NCBI RefSeq assembly: GCF_004348735.1
Contig: NZ_SMKT01000049.1
Coordinates: forward strand, 1 to 52,343
DNA from: Actinomadura sp. KC06
GTDB lineage: Bacteria; Actinomycetota; Actinomycetes; Streptosporangiales; Streptosporangiaceae
Length of the DNA stretch: 52,343 nt
Direction: 5' to 3'
The notes below the pieces were generated by a model that saw nothing but the letters and a program-made list of their open reading frames with translations, was not told the origin of the DNA and made no database searches. The position numbers and the translations under genes were made by a program. Of this stretch, positions 1 to 7,332 are shown piece by piece. Position 1 is the first letter of the stretch; the number at the start of each line of letters is the position of its first letter.

Positions 1-1
1 G

Positions 2-931
2 GCAGGGGCCGGGGGCGGGAAGGTCCGGCTGTCGCTGGTGGCCTACTCCACGCCGCAGGCGGCGTACGAGGCGATCATCAAGGAGTACCAGAAGACGCCC
101 GAGGGCAAGGGCGTCACGTTCACCAAGTCCTACGGCTCGTCCGGCGAGCAGAGCCGGGCGGTGGCGTCCGGTCTGAAGGCCGACGTCGTCGCGCTGTCCC
201 TGGAGCCGGACATGACGCGGCTGGTGGACGGCGGCCTCGTCGCCAGCGACTGGAACACCGGGCCGGAGAAGGGGATGGTCACCGACTCGGTCGTCGTCCT
301 GGCGACCCGCAAGGGCAACCCGAAGAACGTCAAGTCCTGGGACGACCTCGTCAAGCCGGGCGTCGAGGTCATCACGCCCAACCCGTTCACGTCCGGCGGG
401 GCGCGCTGGAACGTGCTCGCGGGCTACGGCGCCAAGGCGAACAAGGGCACCGACAAGGCGGCCGGGACGGCCTACCTGCACGCGCTGTTCAAGAACGTCC
501 CCGTCCAGGACTCCAGCGCCCGCAAGTCGCTGCAGACGTTCGCGGGCGGCAAGGGCGACGTGCTGCTGGCGTACGAGAACGAGGCCATCTTCGCCAAGCA
601 GAGCAATCAGCCGCTCGACTACACCGTGCCCGACTCGACGATCCTGATCGAGAACCCGGTCGCGGTGACGAAGAAGAGCGCCCACCCCGCCGAGGCCCGC
701 GCCTTCCTGAAGTTCCTGTACGGCAAGAAGGCGCAGGAGATCTTCGTCAAGAACGGCTACCGGCCCGTGGTGGACGGCGTCCCCGGCGCCGAGAAGTTCC
801 CCCGTCCGGCCGGGCTGTTCACCATCGACGACCTGGGCGGATGGAAGACCGTCTCGGACGAGTTCTTCGACCCCAAGGGCAGCATCATGGCCGACGTCGA
901 AAAGGGCATCGGCGTCTCGGTGGAGGGCTAG
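2..931 (+). CDS. Sulfate ABC transporter substrate-binding protein, 5'-truncated by window edge
   Basis: Periplasmic-type sulfate/thiosulfate-binding protein that would deliver sulfate to the CysTWA importer encoded next to it. The frame is open to the left edge, so the lipoprotein signal and true start are missing; 309 codons are visible. The visible protein opens with VRLSLVAYSTPQAAY and later has YGSSGEQSR, both typical of the Sbp/CysP family, and the family-type phrase NPFTSGGARWN near residues 120-130. The GTG at 38 lies inside this conserved N-terminal strand and is not the real start. The stop is 10 nt before cysT, consistent with one operon. The family call is firm; sulfate rather than thiosulfate preference cannot be read from sequence alone. 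Confidence 0.93.
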   Translation, partial: AGAGGGKVRLSLVAYSTPQAAYEAIIKEYQKTPEGKGVTFTKSYGSSGEQSRAVASGLKADVVALSLEPDMTRLVDGGLVASDWNTGPEKGMVTDSVVVLATRKGNPKNVKSWDDLVKPGVEVITPNPFTSGGARWNVLAGYGAKANKGTDKAAGTAYLHALFKNVPVQDSSARKSLQTFAGGKGDVLLAYENEAIFAKQSNQPLDYTVPDSTILIENPVAVTKKSAHPAEARAFLKFLYGKKAQEIFVKNGYRPVVDGVPGAEKFPRPAGLFTIDDLGGWKTVSDEFFDPKGSIMADVEKGIGVSVEG

Positions 932-941
932 GGCTCCTCCG

Positions 942-1826
942 ATGAGCGAGACGACGAAGAGCCCCAGGGCCGTGGTGGACGAGAAAGCCGAGACGGCCGG
1001 CCCCGGCTCCCCACCGGGAGGCGGGGGCCGGTCGGCCGGCCTGAGCGGGGTGGGCGGTACCGCGCTCGGCGTCGGCACCGCGACCATCTTCCTGAGCGCG
1101 GTGGTCCTGATCCCGCTGGCCGCGGTGATCTGGAAGGGCGCCTCGCAGGGGCCCGGCGGCTTCTGGGACGCGATCACCACCCCCGACGCCTGGGCGGCGC
1201 TGAAGCTGACCGTCATCGCCTCCCTGGTGGTGGCGCTGGTGAACCTGGTCATGGGCACGCTGATCGCCTGGGTGCTCGTGCGCGACTCGTTTCCCGGGAA
1301 GGGCCTGCTGGACCTGCTGATCGACCTTCCGTTCGCGCTGCCCACCATCGTGGCGGGCCTCGTCCTGCTGACGCTGTACGGGACCGACAGCCCGCTCGGC
1401 GTCTCGCTGGCCTACACCCGGACGGGCGTCGTCGTGGCGCTGCTGTTCGTGACGCTGCCGTTCGTGGTCCGGACCGTCCAGCCGGTCCTGCTGGAGCTGG
1501 ACAAGGAGATGGAGCAGGCCGCGGCGTCGCTCGGCGCCGGCAACTGGACGATCTTCCGGCGGATCATCCTGCCGAACCTGGTCCCGGCGATGCTGGCGGG
1601 CACGGCCCTGGCCTTCACCCGCGCCGTCGCGGAGTTCGGCTCGACGGTGCTGATCTCCGGGAACGTCCCGTTCAAGACGCAGGTGGCGGCCGTGCACATC
1701 TTCGGGCAGATCGAGAGCGACAACACGGCCGCGGCGGCGGCGACGTCGACGGCCCTGCTCGTGCTGTCGCTGCTGGTCCTGCTGTCGATCGACCTGATGC
1801 GCCGTTGGGGGGCCCGCCGTGGCTAA
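942..1826 (+). CDS. cysT: Sulfate ABC transporter permease CysT
   Basis: Inner-membrane channel subunit of the sulfate importer, 294 aa. A proline/glycine-rich cytoplasmic N-terminus of about 45 residues precedes six or so hydrophobic segments. The coupling (EAA) loop reads EQAAASLGAGNWTIFRRI, the site that contacts the CysA ATPase, followed by LPNLVPAMLAG. Its last 8 nt overlap the start of cysW, giving translational coupling. The position directly after the binding protein and before CysW/CysA makes the assignment secure. Confidence 0.95.
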   Translation: MSETTKSPRAVVDEKAETAGPGSPPGGGGRSAGLSGVGGTALGVGTATIFLSAVVLIPLAAVIWKGASQGPGGFWDAITTPDAWAALKLTVIASLVVALVNLVMGTLIAWVLVRDSFPGKGLLDLLIDLPFALPTIVAGLVLLTLYGTDSPLGVSLAYTRTGVVVALLFVTLPFVVRTVQPVLLELDKEMEQAAASLGAGNWTIFRRIILPNLVPAMLAGTALAFTRAVAEFGSTVLISGNVPFKTQVAAVHIFGQIESDNTAAAAATSTALLVLSLLVLLSIDLMRRWGARRG

Positions 1827-2607
1827 GCACGGGCTGCGCGTGATCGTCCTGGCCTACCTGCTGTTCCTGCTGATCCTGCCGGTCGGGCTGATCGGCTGGC
1901 GGACGTTCGGGGACGGCCCAGGCCCGTTCATCGACGCGCTCACCTCGCATTCGGCGCTGCACGCCTTCCAGGTGACGCTCATCGTGGCGGGCTGGGCCGT
2001 CGTGCTGAACACGCTGTTCGGGGTACTGGCGGCGCTGCTGCTCGTCCGGCACAGCTTCCCGGGGAAGCGCCTGCTCAGCGCACTGATCGACCTACCGCTC
2101 GCGGTGTCGCCGGTCGTCGTCGGGCTGGCGCTGATCCTGGTGTACGGCGCGTTCAGCCCGGTGGGCGGCTGGCTGGAGGGGCGCGGCATCCAGATCATCT
2201 TCTCCACGCCGGGGATGGTGCTGGCGACGGTGTTCGTCTGCCTGCCGCTCGTGGTGCGCGCGATCGTCCCGGTCCTGGAGGAGATGGGCGACGAGCAGGA
2301 ACAGGCCGCGCAGACGCTGGGGGCGGGCGGATGGCAGACGTTCCGCCGCATCACCCTCCCCAGCATCCGGGCGGCGCTCGGCTACGGCATCGTCCTCTCG
2401 CTGGCCCGCGCGCTGGGGGAGTACGGAGCGGTCGCCGTCGTCTCCGGCCGGACGGTCGACGAGACCCAGACCCTGACGCTGTTCGTCGAGGAGCGCTTCG
2501 AGAACTTCGACGTGCAGGCGTCCTACGCCGCCGCGCTCGCGCTGGCGGTCATCGCGGTCGCCAGCCTCCTGGCGACCAAGCTCCTGCGACCGAAGGACGG
2601 CACCTGA
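1819..2607 (+). CDS. cysW: Sulfate ABC transporter permease CysW
   Basis: Second membrane subunit of the sulfate importer, 262 aa, starting at a GTG that overlaps the end of cysT by 8 nt. It shows the paired CysT/CysW architecture: multiple membrane segments and the EAA loop [18 protein letters not shown] followed by a [12 protein letters not shown] segment. The family-typical stretch [20 protein letters not shown] is present near the C-terminus. The stop codon shares one base with the ATG of cysA (TGATG), so the two are likely translationally coupled. Confidence 0.95.
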   Translation: MAKHGLRVIVLAYLLFLLILPVGLIGWRTFGDGPGPFIDALTSHSALHAFQVTLIVAGWAVVLNTLFGVLAALLLVRHSFPGKRLLSALIDLPLAVSPVVVGLALILVYGAFSPVGGWLEGRGIQIIFSTPGMVLATVFVCLPLVVRAIVPVLEEMGDEQEQAAQTLGAGGWQTFRRITLPSIRAALGYGIVLSLARALGEYGAVAVVSGRTVDETQTLTLFVEERFENFDVQASYAAALALAVIAVASLLATKLLRPKDGT

Positions 2608-3596
2608 TGGCGATCGAGATCCGAGATGTGAACAAGTCGTTCGGCGAGGCGGCCGTCCTGCGGGACGTGTCGGTGGACGTGGCGTCCGGCTCGCTGACCG
2701 CGCTGCTCGGCCCGAGCGGCGGCGGCAAGTCGACCCTGCTGCGCGTGATCGCGGGGCTGGAGCGGCCCGACTCGGGCCGGGTGCTCATCTCCGGCAGGGA
2801 CGCGACCCGGCTGCCGCCGCAGCGGCGCGGCGTCGGGTTCGTGTTCCAGCACTACGCGGCGTTCAAGCACCTGACGGTCTTCGAGAACGTCGCGTTCGGG
2901 CTGAAGATCCGCAAGCGCCCGAAGGAGGAGATCAGGAAGCGGGTGGGGGAGCTGCTGGAGCTCGTCCATCTCGACCAGTTCGCGGCCCGGTACCCGGCCC
3001 AGCTGTCGGGCGGGCAGCGCCAGCGCATGGCCCTCGCCAGGGCGCTGGCCGTGAACCCGGAGGTGCTGCTGCTGGACGAGCCGTTCGGCGCCCTCGACGC
3101 CCAGGTCCGCAAGGAGCTGCGGACGTGGCTGCGCCGCCTGCACGACGAGGTGCACGTCACGACCGTCTTCGTCACCCACGACCAGGAGGAGGCGATCGAG
3201 GTCGCCGACACGATCGTGGTGCTGGCGGACGGCGTCGTCCAGCAGGCCGGGGCGCCCGGCGACATCTACGACAACCCGGCGAGCCCGTTCGTGATGCGGT
3301 TCCTCGGGCCCGTCACCGAGATCGGCGGGCGGCTGCTGCGGCCGCACGACGTCGAGCTCTCCGCCGAGCCGGGGCCGGGGACGAGACCGGCGGTGATCAC
3401 GCGGGTGGTGCGGCTCGGGTTCGAGACCCGGGTGGAGTTCCGGGTGCGCGAGCCGGGCGGGGCGGGAGAGTCCGGCCAGGAGCATCCCGCGTGGGCGCAG
3501 ATGACGAGGGAGTCGGCCCGGCGGCTGTCGGCGGAGGCCGGGGCCGAGGTGCACGTACGGCCGTCCGTCCGGGCCGCCACGGTTCCAGCGAGCTGA
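2607..3596 (+). CDS. cysA: Sulfate ABC transporter ATP-binding protein CysA
   Basis: ATPase that powers sulfate import, 329 aa from the ATG overlapping the cysW stop by one base. Walker A is GPSGGGKST (residues 35-43), the signature is [15 protein letters not shown], Walker B is [14 protein letters not shown], and the switch His is in [12 protein letters not shown]-terminal regulatory domain of about 90 residues follows. An open frame extends upstream of this ATG, but its translation is compositionally unlike a protein and the conserved N-terminus [13 protein letters not shown] fits exactly here. Last gene of the transporter operon. Confidence 0.96.
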   Translation: MAIEIRDVNKSFGEAAVLRDVSVDVASGSLTALLGPSGGGKSTLLRVIAGLERPDSGRVLISGRDATRLPPQRRGVGFVFQHYAAFKHLTVFENVAFGLKIRKRPKEEIRKRVGELLELVHLDQFAARYPAQLSGGQRQRMALARALAVNPEVLLLDEPFGALDAQVRKELRTWLRRLHDEVHVTTVFVTHDQEEAIEVADTIVVLADGVVQQAGAPGDIYDNPASPFVMRFLGPVTEIGGRLLRPHDVELSAEPGPGTRPAVITRVVRLGFETRVEFRVREPGGAGESGQEHPAWAQMTRESARRLSAEAGAEVHVRPSVRAATVPAS

Positions 3597-3623
3597 TGCG
3601 ACCTGGGACCGGGGAGCAGCGCG

Positions 3624-4091
3624 TTGTACGTCACCGCCCGCACCAATTACGCGATGCGCGCCCTGCTGGCCATGGCGGCCGCGGGGCCGGAGCCGATCAG
3701 CGCCCCCGCGCTGGCCGAGGCCGAGCAGATGCCGTTCACCTTCCTGCAGACCATCCTCGGGGAGCTGCGGCGGTCGCGGCTCGTGGTCAGCCAGCGGGGG
3801 CACGACGGCGGGTACCGGCTGGCGAGGCCCGCGTCGCAGATCACGGTCGGGGAGGTGGTGCGGGCCATGGACACCACCTTCGTGTCCGCGGACGACGGCC
3901 CGCGCCCGCCCGACCAGCGCCCGGCGTCGGTTGCCGCGGCGCACCTGGAGCAGCTCTGGCGCGCCGCGGACACCGCGCTGCGGCGCGTCCTGGACGAGAC
4001 CACCCTGGACGACCTCACCCAGGGCCGCCTGCCCGCCCACGTCCGGGCCCTGGCCGACCCGGCCCCTCAAACGACTATCCAGATTGATTAA
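3624..4091 (+). CDS. Rrf2-family transcriptional regulator
   Basis: Winged-helix Rrf2/IscR/CymR-type DNA-binding protein, 155 aa, starting at TTG with a GGGGAG Shine-Dalgarno sequence 7 nt upstream. The N-terminus YVTARTNYAMRALLAMA and the recognition region MPFTFLQTILGELRRSRLVVSQRGHDGGYRLARP are family hallmarks. The three cysteines that hold the Fe-S cluster in IscR-type members are absent, as in CymR-like sensors of sulfur status. It sits 27 nt after cysA and just before the first leader-peptide promoter, so a role as the local sulfur regulator is a reasonable inference. The ligand or partner is unknown. Confidence 0.88.
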   Translation: MYVTARTNYAMRALLAMAAAGPEPISAPALAEAEQMPFTFLQTILGELRRSRLVVSQRGHDGGYRLARPASQITVGEVVRAMDTTFVSADDGPRPPDQRPASVAAAHLEQLWRAADTALRRVLDETTLDDLTQGRLPAHVRALADPAPQTTIQID

Positions 4092-4112
4092 GTAGGAAAT
4101 ACCTGGGATGCT
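4084..4112 (+). promoter_or_regulatory. Promoter of leader peptide 1 / cysteine dioxygenase
   Basis: A -35 box TTGATT (4084-4089), 17-bp spacer and -10 box GATGCT (4107-4112). The leader ATG at 4119 begins 7 nt after the -10, where transcription should start, which implies a leaderless mRNA. The geometry is identical at the second leader (-35 at 6131, start codon at 6166). The spacer carries GTAGGAAATA, shared with the second site. The promoter overlaps the 3' end of the Rrf2 gene. Confidence 0.6.
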
Positions 4113-4118
4113 GGTCCC

Positions 4119-4199
4119 ATGAGTTCCCGGGCCTCGCTCTGGTCCCGGCGGCACGTCGATCTCGGACGGCTGGCCGCCGGGCTGTGTCGCCGCGCCTGA
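4119..4199 (+). CDS. Putative sulfur-metabolism leader peptide 1 (26 aa)
   Basis: Tiny frame MSSRASLWSRRHVDLGRLAA... ending GLCRRA. The motif RRHVDLxRLAAxLCR recurs in a second small frame in this window (6166-6246, RLHVDLRRQAGALC). It matches, from memory, the short actinobacterial peptides annotated as putative leader peptides upstream of sulfur-assimilation genes. It has a single Cys codon near its end, consistent with, but not proving, ribosome-mediated sensing of cysteinyl-tRNA. It ends 63 nt before the cysteine dioxygenase start and most likely controls that gene. No Shine-Dalgarno is visible; leaderless translation is inferred from promoter spacing. Confidence 0.7.
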   Translation: MSSRASLWSRRHVDLGRLAAGLCRRA

Positions 4200-4262
4200 C
4201 CGCCGGCAGACCGAACGTCCAGAGACCCATCGAAGGTCCAGAAACCCAGGGGAACGAATCGC

Positions 4263-4718
4263 ATGACCATCAGCACGACGACCGCATCGCGGGGATCCGG
4301 CCTGGCCGTCACCGTCGCCGACCTGGCCGGGCGGTGCGACGAGTGGCTGCCGCGGGTCCGGCTCGACCCGAGCGGGCGCTGGTACGAGCGCCTGCACCGG
4401 GACGCCGGGCAGGAGATCTGGCTGATCAGCTGGCTGCCCGGGCAGACCACCGGCCTGCACGACCACGGGGGATCGCGGGGCGCGTTCGCCGTCGCGCTCG
4501 GCAGCCTGGAGGAACGGGACCTGAGCGGCGTGCGGGAGGTCGCGCCCGGACGGGCCCGCGCGTTCGGCTCCGACTACATCCACGAGGTGCGCAATGTCTC
4601 GGCCGCGCCCGCCGTGAGCGTCCACGTCTACTCCCCGCCGCTGTCGACCATGAACCGCTACGACATCGTCGGCGACCGGCTGGTGCGGCTCGCCACGGAG
4701 GAGGCCGCGCAATGGTGA
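4263..4718 (+). CDS. Cysteine dioxygenase family protein (cupin)
   Basis: Non-haem iron cupin, 151 aa, expected to oxidise cysteine (or a related thiol) to the sulfinate with O2 in the cytoplasm. The iron ligands are visible: H66 and H68 in GLHDHGGSRGAF, and H107 in DYIHEVRN. The C-terminal VHVYSPPLSTMNRYD is typical of bacterial CDO. The Cys of the mammalian Cys-Tyr cofactor is absent, as usual in bacteria. ATG with AGGGGAA upstream. Its stop overlaps the following rhodanese start, so the two probably act in one pathway of sulfur disposal or recycling. The exact thiol substrate is uncertain. Confidence 0.88.
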   Translation: MTISTTTASRGSGLAVTVADLAGRCDEWLPRVRLDPSGRWYERLHRDAGQEIWLISWLPGQTTGLHDHGGSRGAFAVALGSLEERDLSGVREVAPGRARAFGSDYIHEVRNVSAAPAVSVHVYSPPLSTMNRYDIVGDRLVRLATEEAAQW

Positions 4719-5107
4719 CGCCAACGGTTCGCACGATCGACGACGTCCTGGCCGATGCCCGTGCCCGGCTCCAGCGGCTGTCTCCCGAGGCGGCGTACGG
4801 CCGCTGGCGGGAAGGCGCTCTGCTGGTCGACATCCGTCCGGCCGCCCAGCGCGCGGACGAGGGCGAGGTGCCGGGCGCGCTCGTGATCGAGCGCAACGTC
4901 CTGGAATGGCGGCTTGACCCGGCCTCCGACGCCCGCATCCCGCAGGCCACCGGACACGACGTGCGCGTGATCGTCCTGTGCTCGGAGGGCTACACGTCCA
5001 GCCTGGCCGCCGCCGCGCTGCAGGACCTGGGCCTATCGCACGCGACCGACGTGGCCGGCGGCTTCCACGCCTGGCGAGCCGCGGGCCTGCCCGTCACCAC
5101 CGCCTGA
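4712..5107 (+). CDS. Rhodanese-like domain protein
   Basis: Single-domain sulfurtransferase of 131 aa, translationally coupled to the cysteine dioxygenase (ATG at 4712, upstream TGA at 4716). The substrate loop CSEGYTSS contains the persulfide-carrying Cys (C90), preceded by strand VRVIVLC. The first half has the family motif LLVDIRPAAQRADEGEVPGA, and the end DVAGGFHAWRAAGLP is standard for rhodaneses. It likely carries sulfane sulfur between the dioxygenase substrate pool and other acceptors; the partner is not identifiable here. Confidence 0.9.
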   Translation: MVTPTVRTIDDVLADARARLQRLSPEAAYGRWREGALLVDIRPAAQRADEGEVPGALVIERNVLEWRLDPASDARIPQATGHDVRVIVLCSEGYTSSLAAAALQDLGLSHATDVAGGFHAWRAAGLPVTTA

Positions 5108-5114
5108 GGCGCCG

Positions 5115-6029
5115 TCAGGCCGTCGCGGCCTCTTCGATCTCGGTGGCGGTCTTCGCGGCCGTCGCGGCCTGACGGCGGTGCTCCCGGATCGAATGGGCGA
5201 GTGCGGCGGCCCACAGGACGTAGACGGCGGCGTACAGCGGATAGCGGACGGCGCCGGGCGCCTCGACCCAGTCGCTGGTGAGCAGCGTGCGCGCGTTCGT
5301 CAGGATGATCAGCCCGCCGACGGCCGAGCCGAGGACGCGGGGCGGCAGGTGCCGGACGAGCCACGCCGCGATCGGCGCGGCGACGACCCCGCCCGCCAGC
5401 AGGGCGCCGGCCCAGGCCAGGTCGACCCCCGCCGTGCCGAGGCCGGTCAGGAAGCCCACGCTGGCGGCGACGGCGACCAGGAACTCGCTGGTGTCGATGG
5501 AGCCGATGACCTTGCGCGGCTCCATCCGCCCGCTGGCCAGGATGGCGGGGGTGCCGACCGGGCCCCAGCCGCCGCCCCCGGTGGAGTCGACGAACCCGGC
5601 GACCAGGCCCAGCGGCGAGAGGAAGCGCCTGCGCAGCGGCTTGTCCAGGTTCCCGGACGGCAGCCCGGCGAAGGTGAAGCGGGCCAGGACGTAGGCGCCG
5701 AGCCCGAGCAGGATGATCGCCATCAGCGGCCCGGCCACCTCCGTCGAGATCCAGGACAGGAAGGTGGCGCCCGCGAAGGCCCCGACCGCGCCGGGCAGGC
5801 CGATGCGGGCGACGACGCGCCAGTCCACGTTGCCGAAGCGCCAGTGGGCGGTGCCGGACACCAGCGTGGTGCCGATCTCGGCGAGGTGGACGGTGGCGGA
5901 CGCGGCGGCCGGGTTGGTGCCCGCGGCCAGCAGCAGGGTGGTGGAGGTGACGCCGTAGGCCATGCCCAGGCTGCCGTCGACGAGCTGGGCGCCGAGGCCG
6001 ACCAGCGCGAGCACGAGCAGGGACCGCAT
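5115..6029 (-). CDS. TauE/SafE-family sulfite/sulfonate permease
   Basis: Integral membrane protein of 304 aa with about eight hydrophobic segments and the duplicated TauE/SafE signature: GAQLVDGSLGMAYGVTSTTLL near the N-terminus and GLVAGFVDSTGGGGWGPVGTP mid-protein. Family members move small sulfur oxyanions or sulfonates across the membrane; next to cysteine dioxygenase, export of sulfite or a sulfinate is plausible. The ATG at 6029 has AGGAGG just upstream on the minus strand. It converges on the rhodanese with 7 bp between stops and diverges from leader peptide 2. The call is firm at family level; substrate is inferred from neighbours. Confidence 0.9.
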   Translation of the reverse strand: MRSLLVLALVGLGAQLVDGSLGMAYGVTSTTLLLAAGTNPAAASATVHLAEIGTTLVSGTAHWRFGNVDWRVVARIGLPGAVGAFAGATFLSWISTEVAGPLMAIILLGLGAYVLARFTFAGLPSGNLDKPLRRRFLSPLGLVAGFVDSTGGGGWGPVGTPAILASGRMEPRKVIGSIDTSEFLVAVAASVGFLTGLGTAGVDLAWAGALLAGGVVAAPIAAWLVRHLPPRVLGSAVGGLIILTNARTLLTSDWVEAPGAVRYPLYAAVYVLWAAALAHSIREHRRQAATAAKTATEIEEAATA

Positions 6030-6051
6030 CTACCCTCCTATATGGACTTCA

Positions 6052-6106
6052 CATACTAAACAAGTATGGATTACCTGTATAGCAGACTCGTCCGGCCTCG
6101 CGTCAA
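6052..6106 (-). promoter_or_regulatory. TauE promoter with operator-like inverted repeat
   Basis: On the minus strand a -35 TTGACG (6106-6101) and a -10 TATACA (6081-6076) are separated by 19 bp. From the expected start point downstream lies a perfect inverted repeat CATACT-5-AGTATG (6052-6068), placed where a repressor would block initiation. The base composition is far more AT-rich than the surroundings. The bound regulator is unknown; the nearby Rrf2 protein is a candidate. Confidence 0.55.
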
Positions 6107-6113
6107 ACATCTA

Positions 6114-6147
6114 ATTTCCTATCTAACTGGTTGACTTAGGTGGAAAT
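6114..6147. promoter_or_regulatory. Inverted ATTTCC...GGAAAT element between divergent sulfur genes
   Basis: ATTTCC (6114-6119) and GGAAAT (6142-6147) form an inverted repeat whose flanks extend the symmetry (CTAA/TTAG). The right arm is the GTGGAAATA block of the leader 2 promoter spacer, and a related GTAGGAAATA block lies in the leader 1 promoter. This makes it a candidate binding site for a shared regulator of the island, read in both directions. Confidence 0.45.
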
Positions 6148-6159
6148 ATGCCCGACGAT
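6131..6159 (+). promoter_or_regulatory. Promoter of leader peptide 2 / HEAT gene
   Basis: A -35 TTGACT (6131-6136), 17-bp spacer and -10-like GACGAT (6154-6159). The in-frame GTG at 6166 lies 7 nt after the -10, the same layout as at leader peptide 1. The spacer contains GTGGAAATA. The -10 is a weak match, so the evidence rests mainly on the identical geometry of the two sites. Confidence 0.5.
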
Positions 6160-6165
6160 GGGCGC

Positions 6166-6246
6166 GTGAATCCAGGTGAGGTCCTCGTCGCGCGGCTGCA
6201 CGTCGATCTGCGGCGGCAGGCCGGCGCGCTGTGTTCCGGCCGCTGA
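6166..6246 (+). CDS. Putative sulfur-metabolism leader peptide 2
   Basis: Small frame of 26 aa from GTG 6166 (MNPGEVLVARLHVDLRRQAG ending ALCSGR); an in-frame ATG at 6148 would add six residues but lies within the promoter. It shares R(R/L)HVDLxRxAxxLC with leader peptide 1. GTG was chosen because it falls on the expected transcription start point and keeps the leader the same length (26 aa) as leader 1. It ends 44 nt before the HEAT-repeat gene, and possibly also sets expression of the sulfatase beyond it. Confidence 0.62.
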   Translation: MNPGEVLVARLHVDLRRQAGALCSGR

Positions 6247-6290
6247 CCCGCATCCCCTACCGGCTCTGACGGCTGACCCGAGGACTCATC

Positions 6291-7241
6291 ATGTCGATCA
6301 TCAACAGCACCGGTCCGTCCGGACACGGCCCGCGCGAGCGCGCCGTCGACTTCCGCCCTCTCGATGACCTGCGCCATCTCGACGCTCTCCGCTTCGAAGA
6401 CGTCGAGGTGTGCCTGCGCGACCCCGAGCCCGAGGTGCGCGACGCCGCCCTCGGCGCCCTGATCGAGAGCGCCCGCGCCGGCCGCGCCCCGTACGGCACC
6501 GGCGACGCGCTTGCGTGGGCGCTGGCCGACGAGCACGAGGACGTCCGGCGCAGCGCCGCCGGCGCCCTGCGCGACCTGCCCGAGATCTACCTCGCGGGCG
6601 ACGGCGTCAAGGCGCTGATGCTGGCCGCCGCGCGCGGGCGGGACCCGTTCGTCCGCGAGGTCGCCGCCGAGCTGCTCACCGGCCTGACCGAGGCGGCGGC
6701 CGACCTGTATGCCCACGGCCTGGACGGCGGGGAGGCCCATGTCCGCGTCCAGGCCGTGTCCGGTCTCGTCGCGCTGCACGCGGTCGGCCGGGTGGCCGAG
6801 GCCGCCGACGACCCGGCCCGCGAGGTCCGGGTGGCCGTGGCCGAGGGGCTGGCGCGGCTCGCGCGGCCCGAGGGGCTGCCCGCCCTGGCGTACCTGCTCA
6901 CCGATCACGACCCGGTCGTCCGCATGGCCGCGCTGGACGCCGCCGCCGAGCTGGGCGTCCCCGAAGACCTGGAGCTCCGGGTCGTGGCCGCCCTCCTCGA
7001 CGACACGAGCCGGCAGGTGCGCCGGACGGCCGCCGTCGCGCTGGCGCAGGGCGACCCGGACGGCGCCGTCCCGCCGCTCATCAGGGCCCTGCGCGACCGG
7101 ACCGTGGACGTCCGGCGGGCCGCGGTCCGGTCGCTGGAGCAGTGGGCTGCGGACCGCCCGGAGGTCCTCGCCGCGCTCACCGAGGCCCTGGCCGATCCGG
7201 ATCCGGGCGTCCGCACGCAGATCCGCTGGGCACTCGCCTGA
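6291..7241 (+). CDS. HEAT-repeat protein of the sulfur island
   Basis: Protein of 316 aa made almost entirely of about 30-residue helical HEAT/PBS-lyase-type repeats, recognisable by recurring units such as DPEPEVRDAALGAL, DEHEDVRRSAAGAL, DHDPVVRMAALDAA, DTSRQVRRTAAVAL and DRTVDVRRAAVRSL. No catalytic motif, signal peptide or membrane segment is seen, so it is probably a cytoplasmic scaffold or binding protein. GAGGA lies 6 nt upstream of the ATG. It follows leader peptide 2 and precedes the sulfatase, which suggests a role in sulfur metabolism, but no specific function can be assigned. Confidence 0.85.
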   Translation: MSIINSTGPSGHGPRERAVDFRPLDDLRHLDALRFEDVEVCLRDPEPEVRDAALGALIESARAGRAPYGTGDALAWALADEHEDVRRSAAGALRDLPEIYLAGDGVKALMLAAARGRDPFVREVAAELLTGLTEAAADLYAHGLDGGEAHVRVQAVSGLVALHAVGRVAEAADDPAREVRVAVAEGLARLARPEGLPALAYLLTDHDPVVRMAALDAAAELGVPEDLELRVVAALLDDTSRQVRRTAAVALAQGDPDGAVPPLIRALRDRTVDVRRAAVRSLEQWAADRPEVLAALTEALADPDPGVRTQIRWALA

Positions 7242-7306
7242 CGCCTGACGGCGCCGAACGGCGACGGCCCAGCTCGTCACGCCGTTTTCATACTTTTCCA
7301 GTCTAA

Positions 7307-7318
7307 TTAATCGATTAA
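7307..7318. promoter_or_regulatory. TTAATCGATTAA palindrome before the sulfatase
   Basis: A perfect 12-bp palindrome in an unusually AT-rich patch, immediately upstream of the sulfatase Shine-Dalgarno (AAGAAGG, 7317-7323). The right half plus flank, ATCGATTAAGAAGG, resembles ATTGATTAAGTAGG at the leader 1 promoter, so it may be bound by the same sulfur regulator. Confidence 0.35.
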
Positions 7319-7332
7319 GAAGGGTGCAGGGA

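Noticed and set aside
2331..2606. N-terminal extension of CysA in frame upstream of 2607
   Set aside because: It overlaps cysW and translates to Arg/Pro/Gly-rich sequence; the ATG at 2607 begins the conserved ABC domain.
2523..4724. Antisense open frame of about 730 codons opposite cysA, the Rrf2 gene and cysteine dioxygenase
   Set aside because: No domain, biased composition; all sense genes are convincing.
5178..6059. Plus-strand open frame opposite the TauE permease
   Set aside because: Composition-driven shadow; the permease has real membrane segments and motifs.
6148..6165. ATG 6148 as the start of leader peptide 2
   Set aside because: It lies inside the promoter spacer and -10 region; GTG 6166 matches the geometry and length of leader peptide 1.
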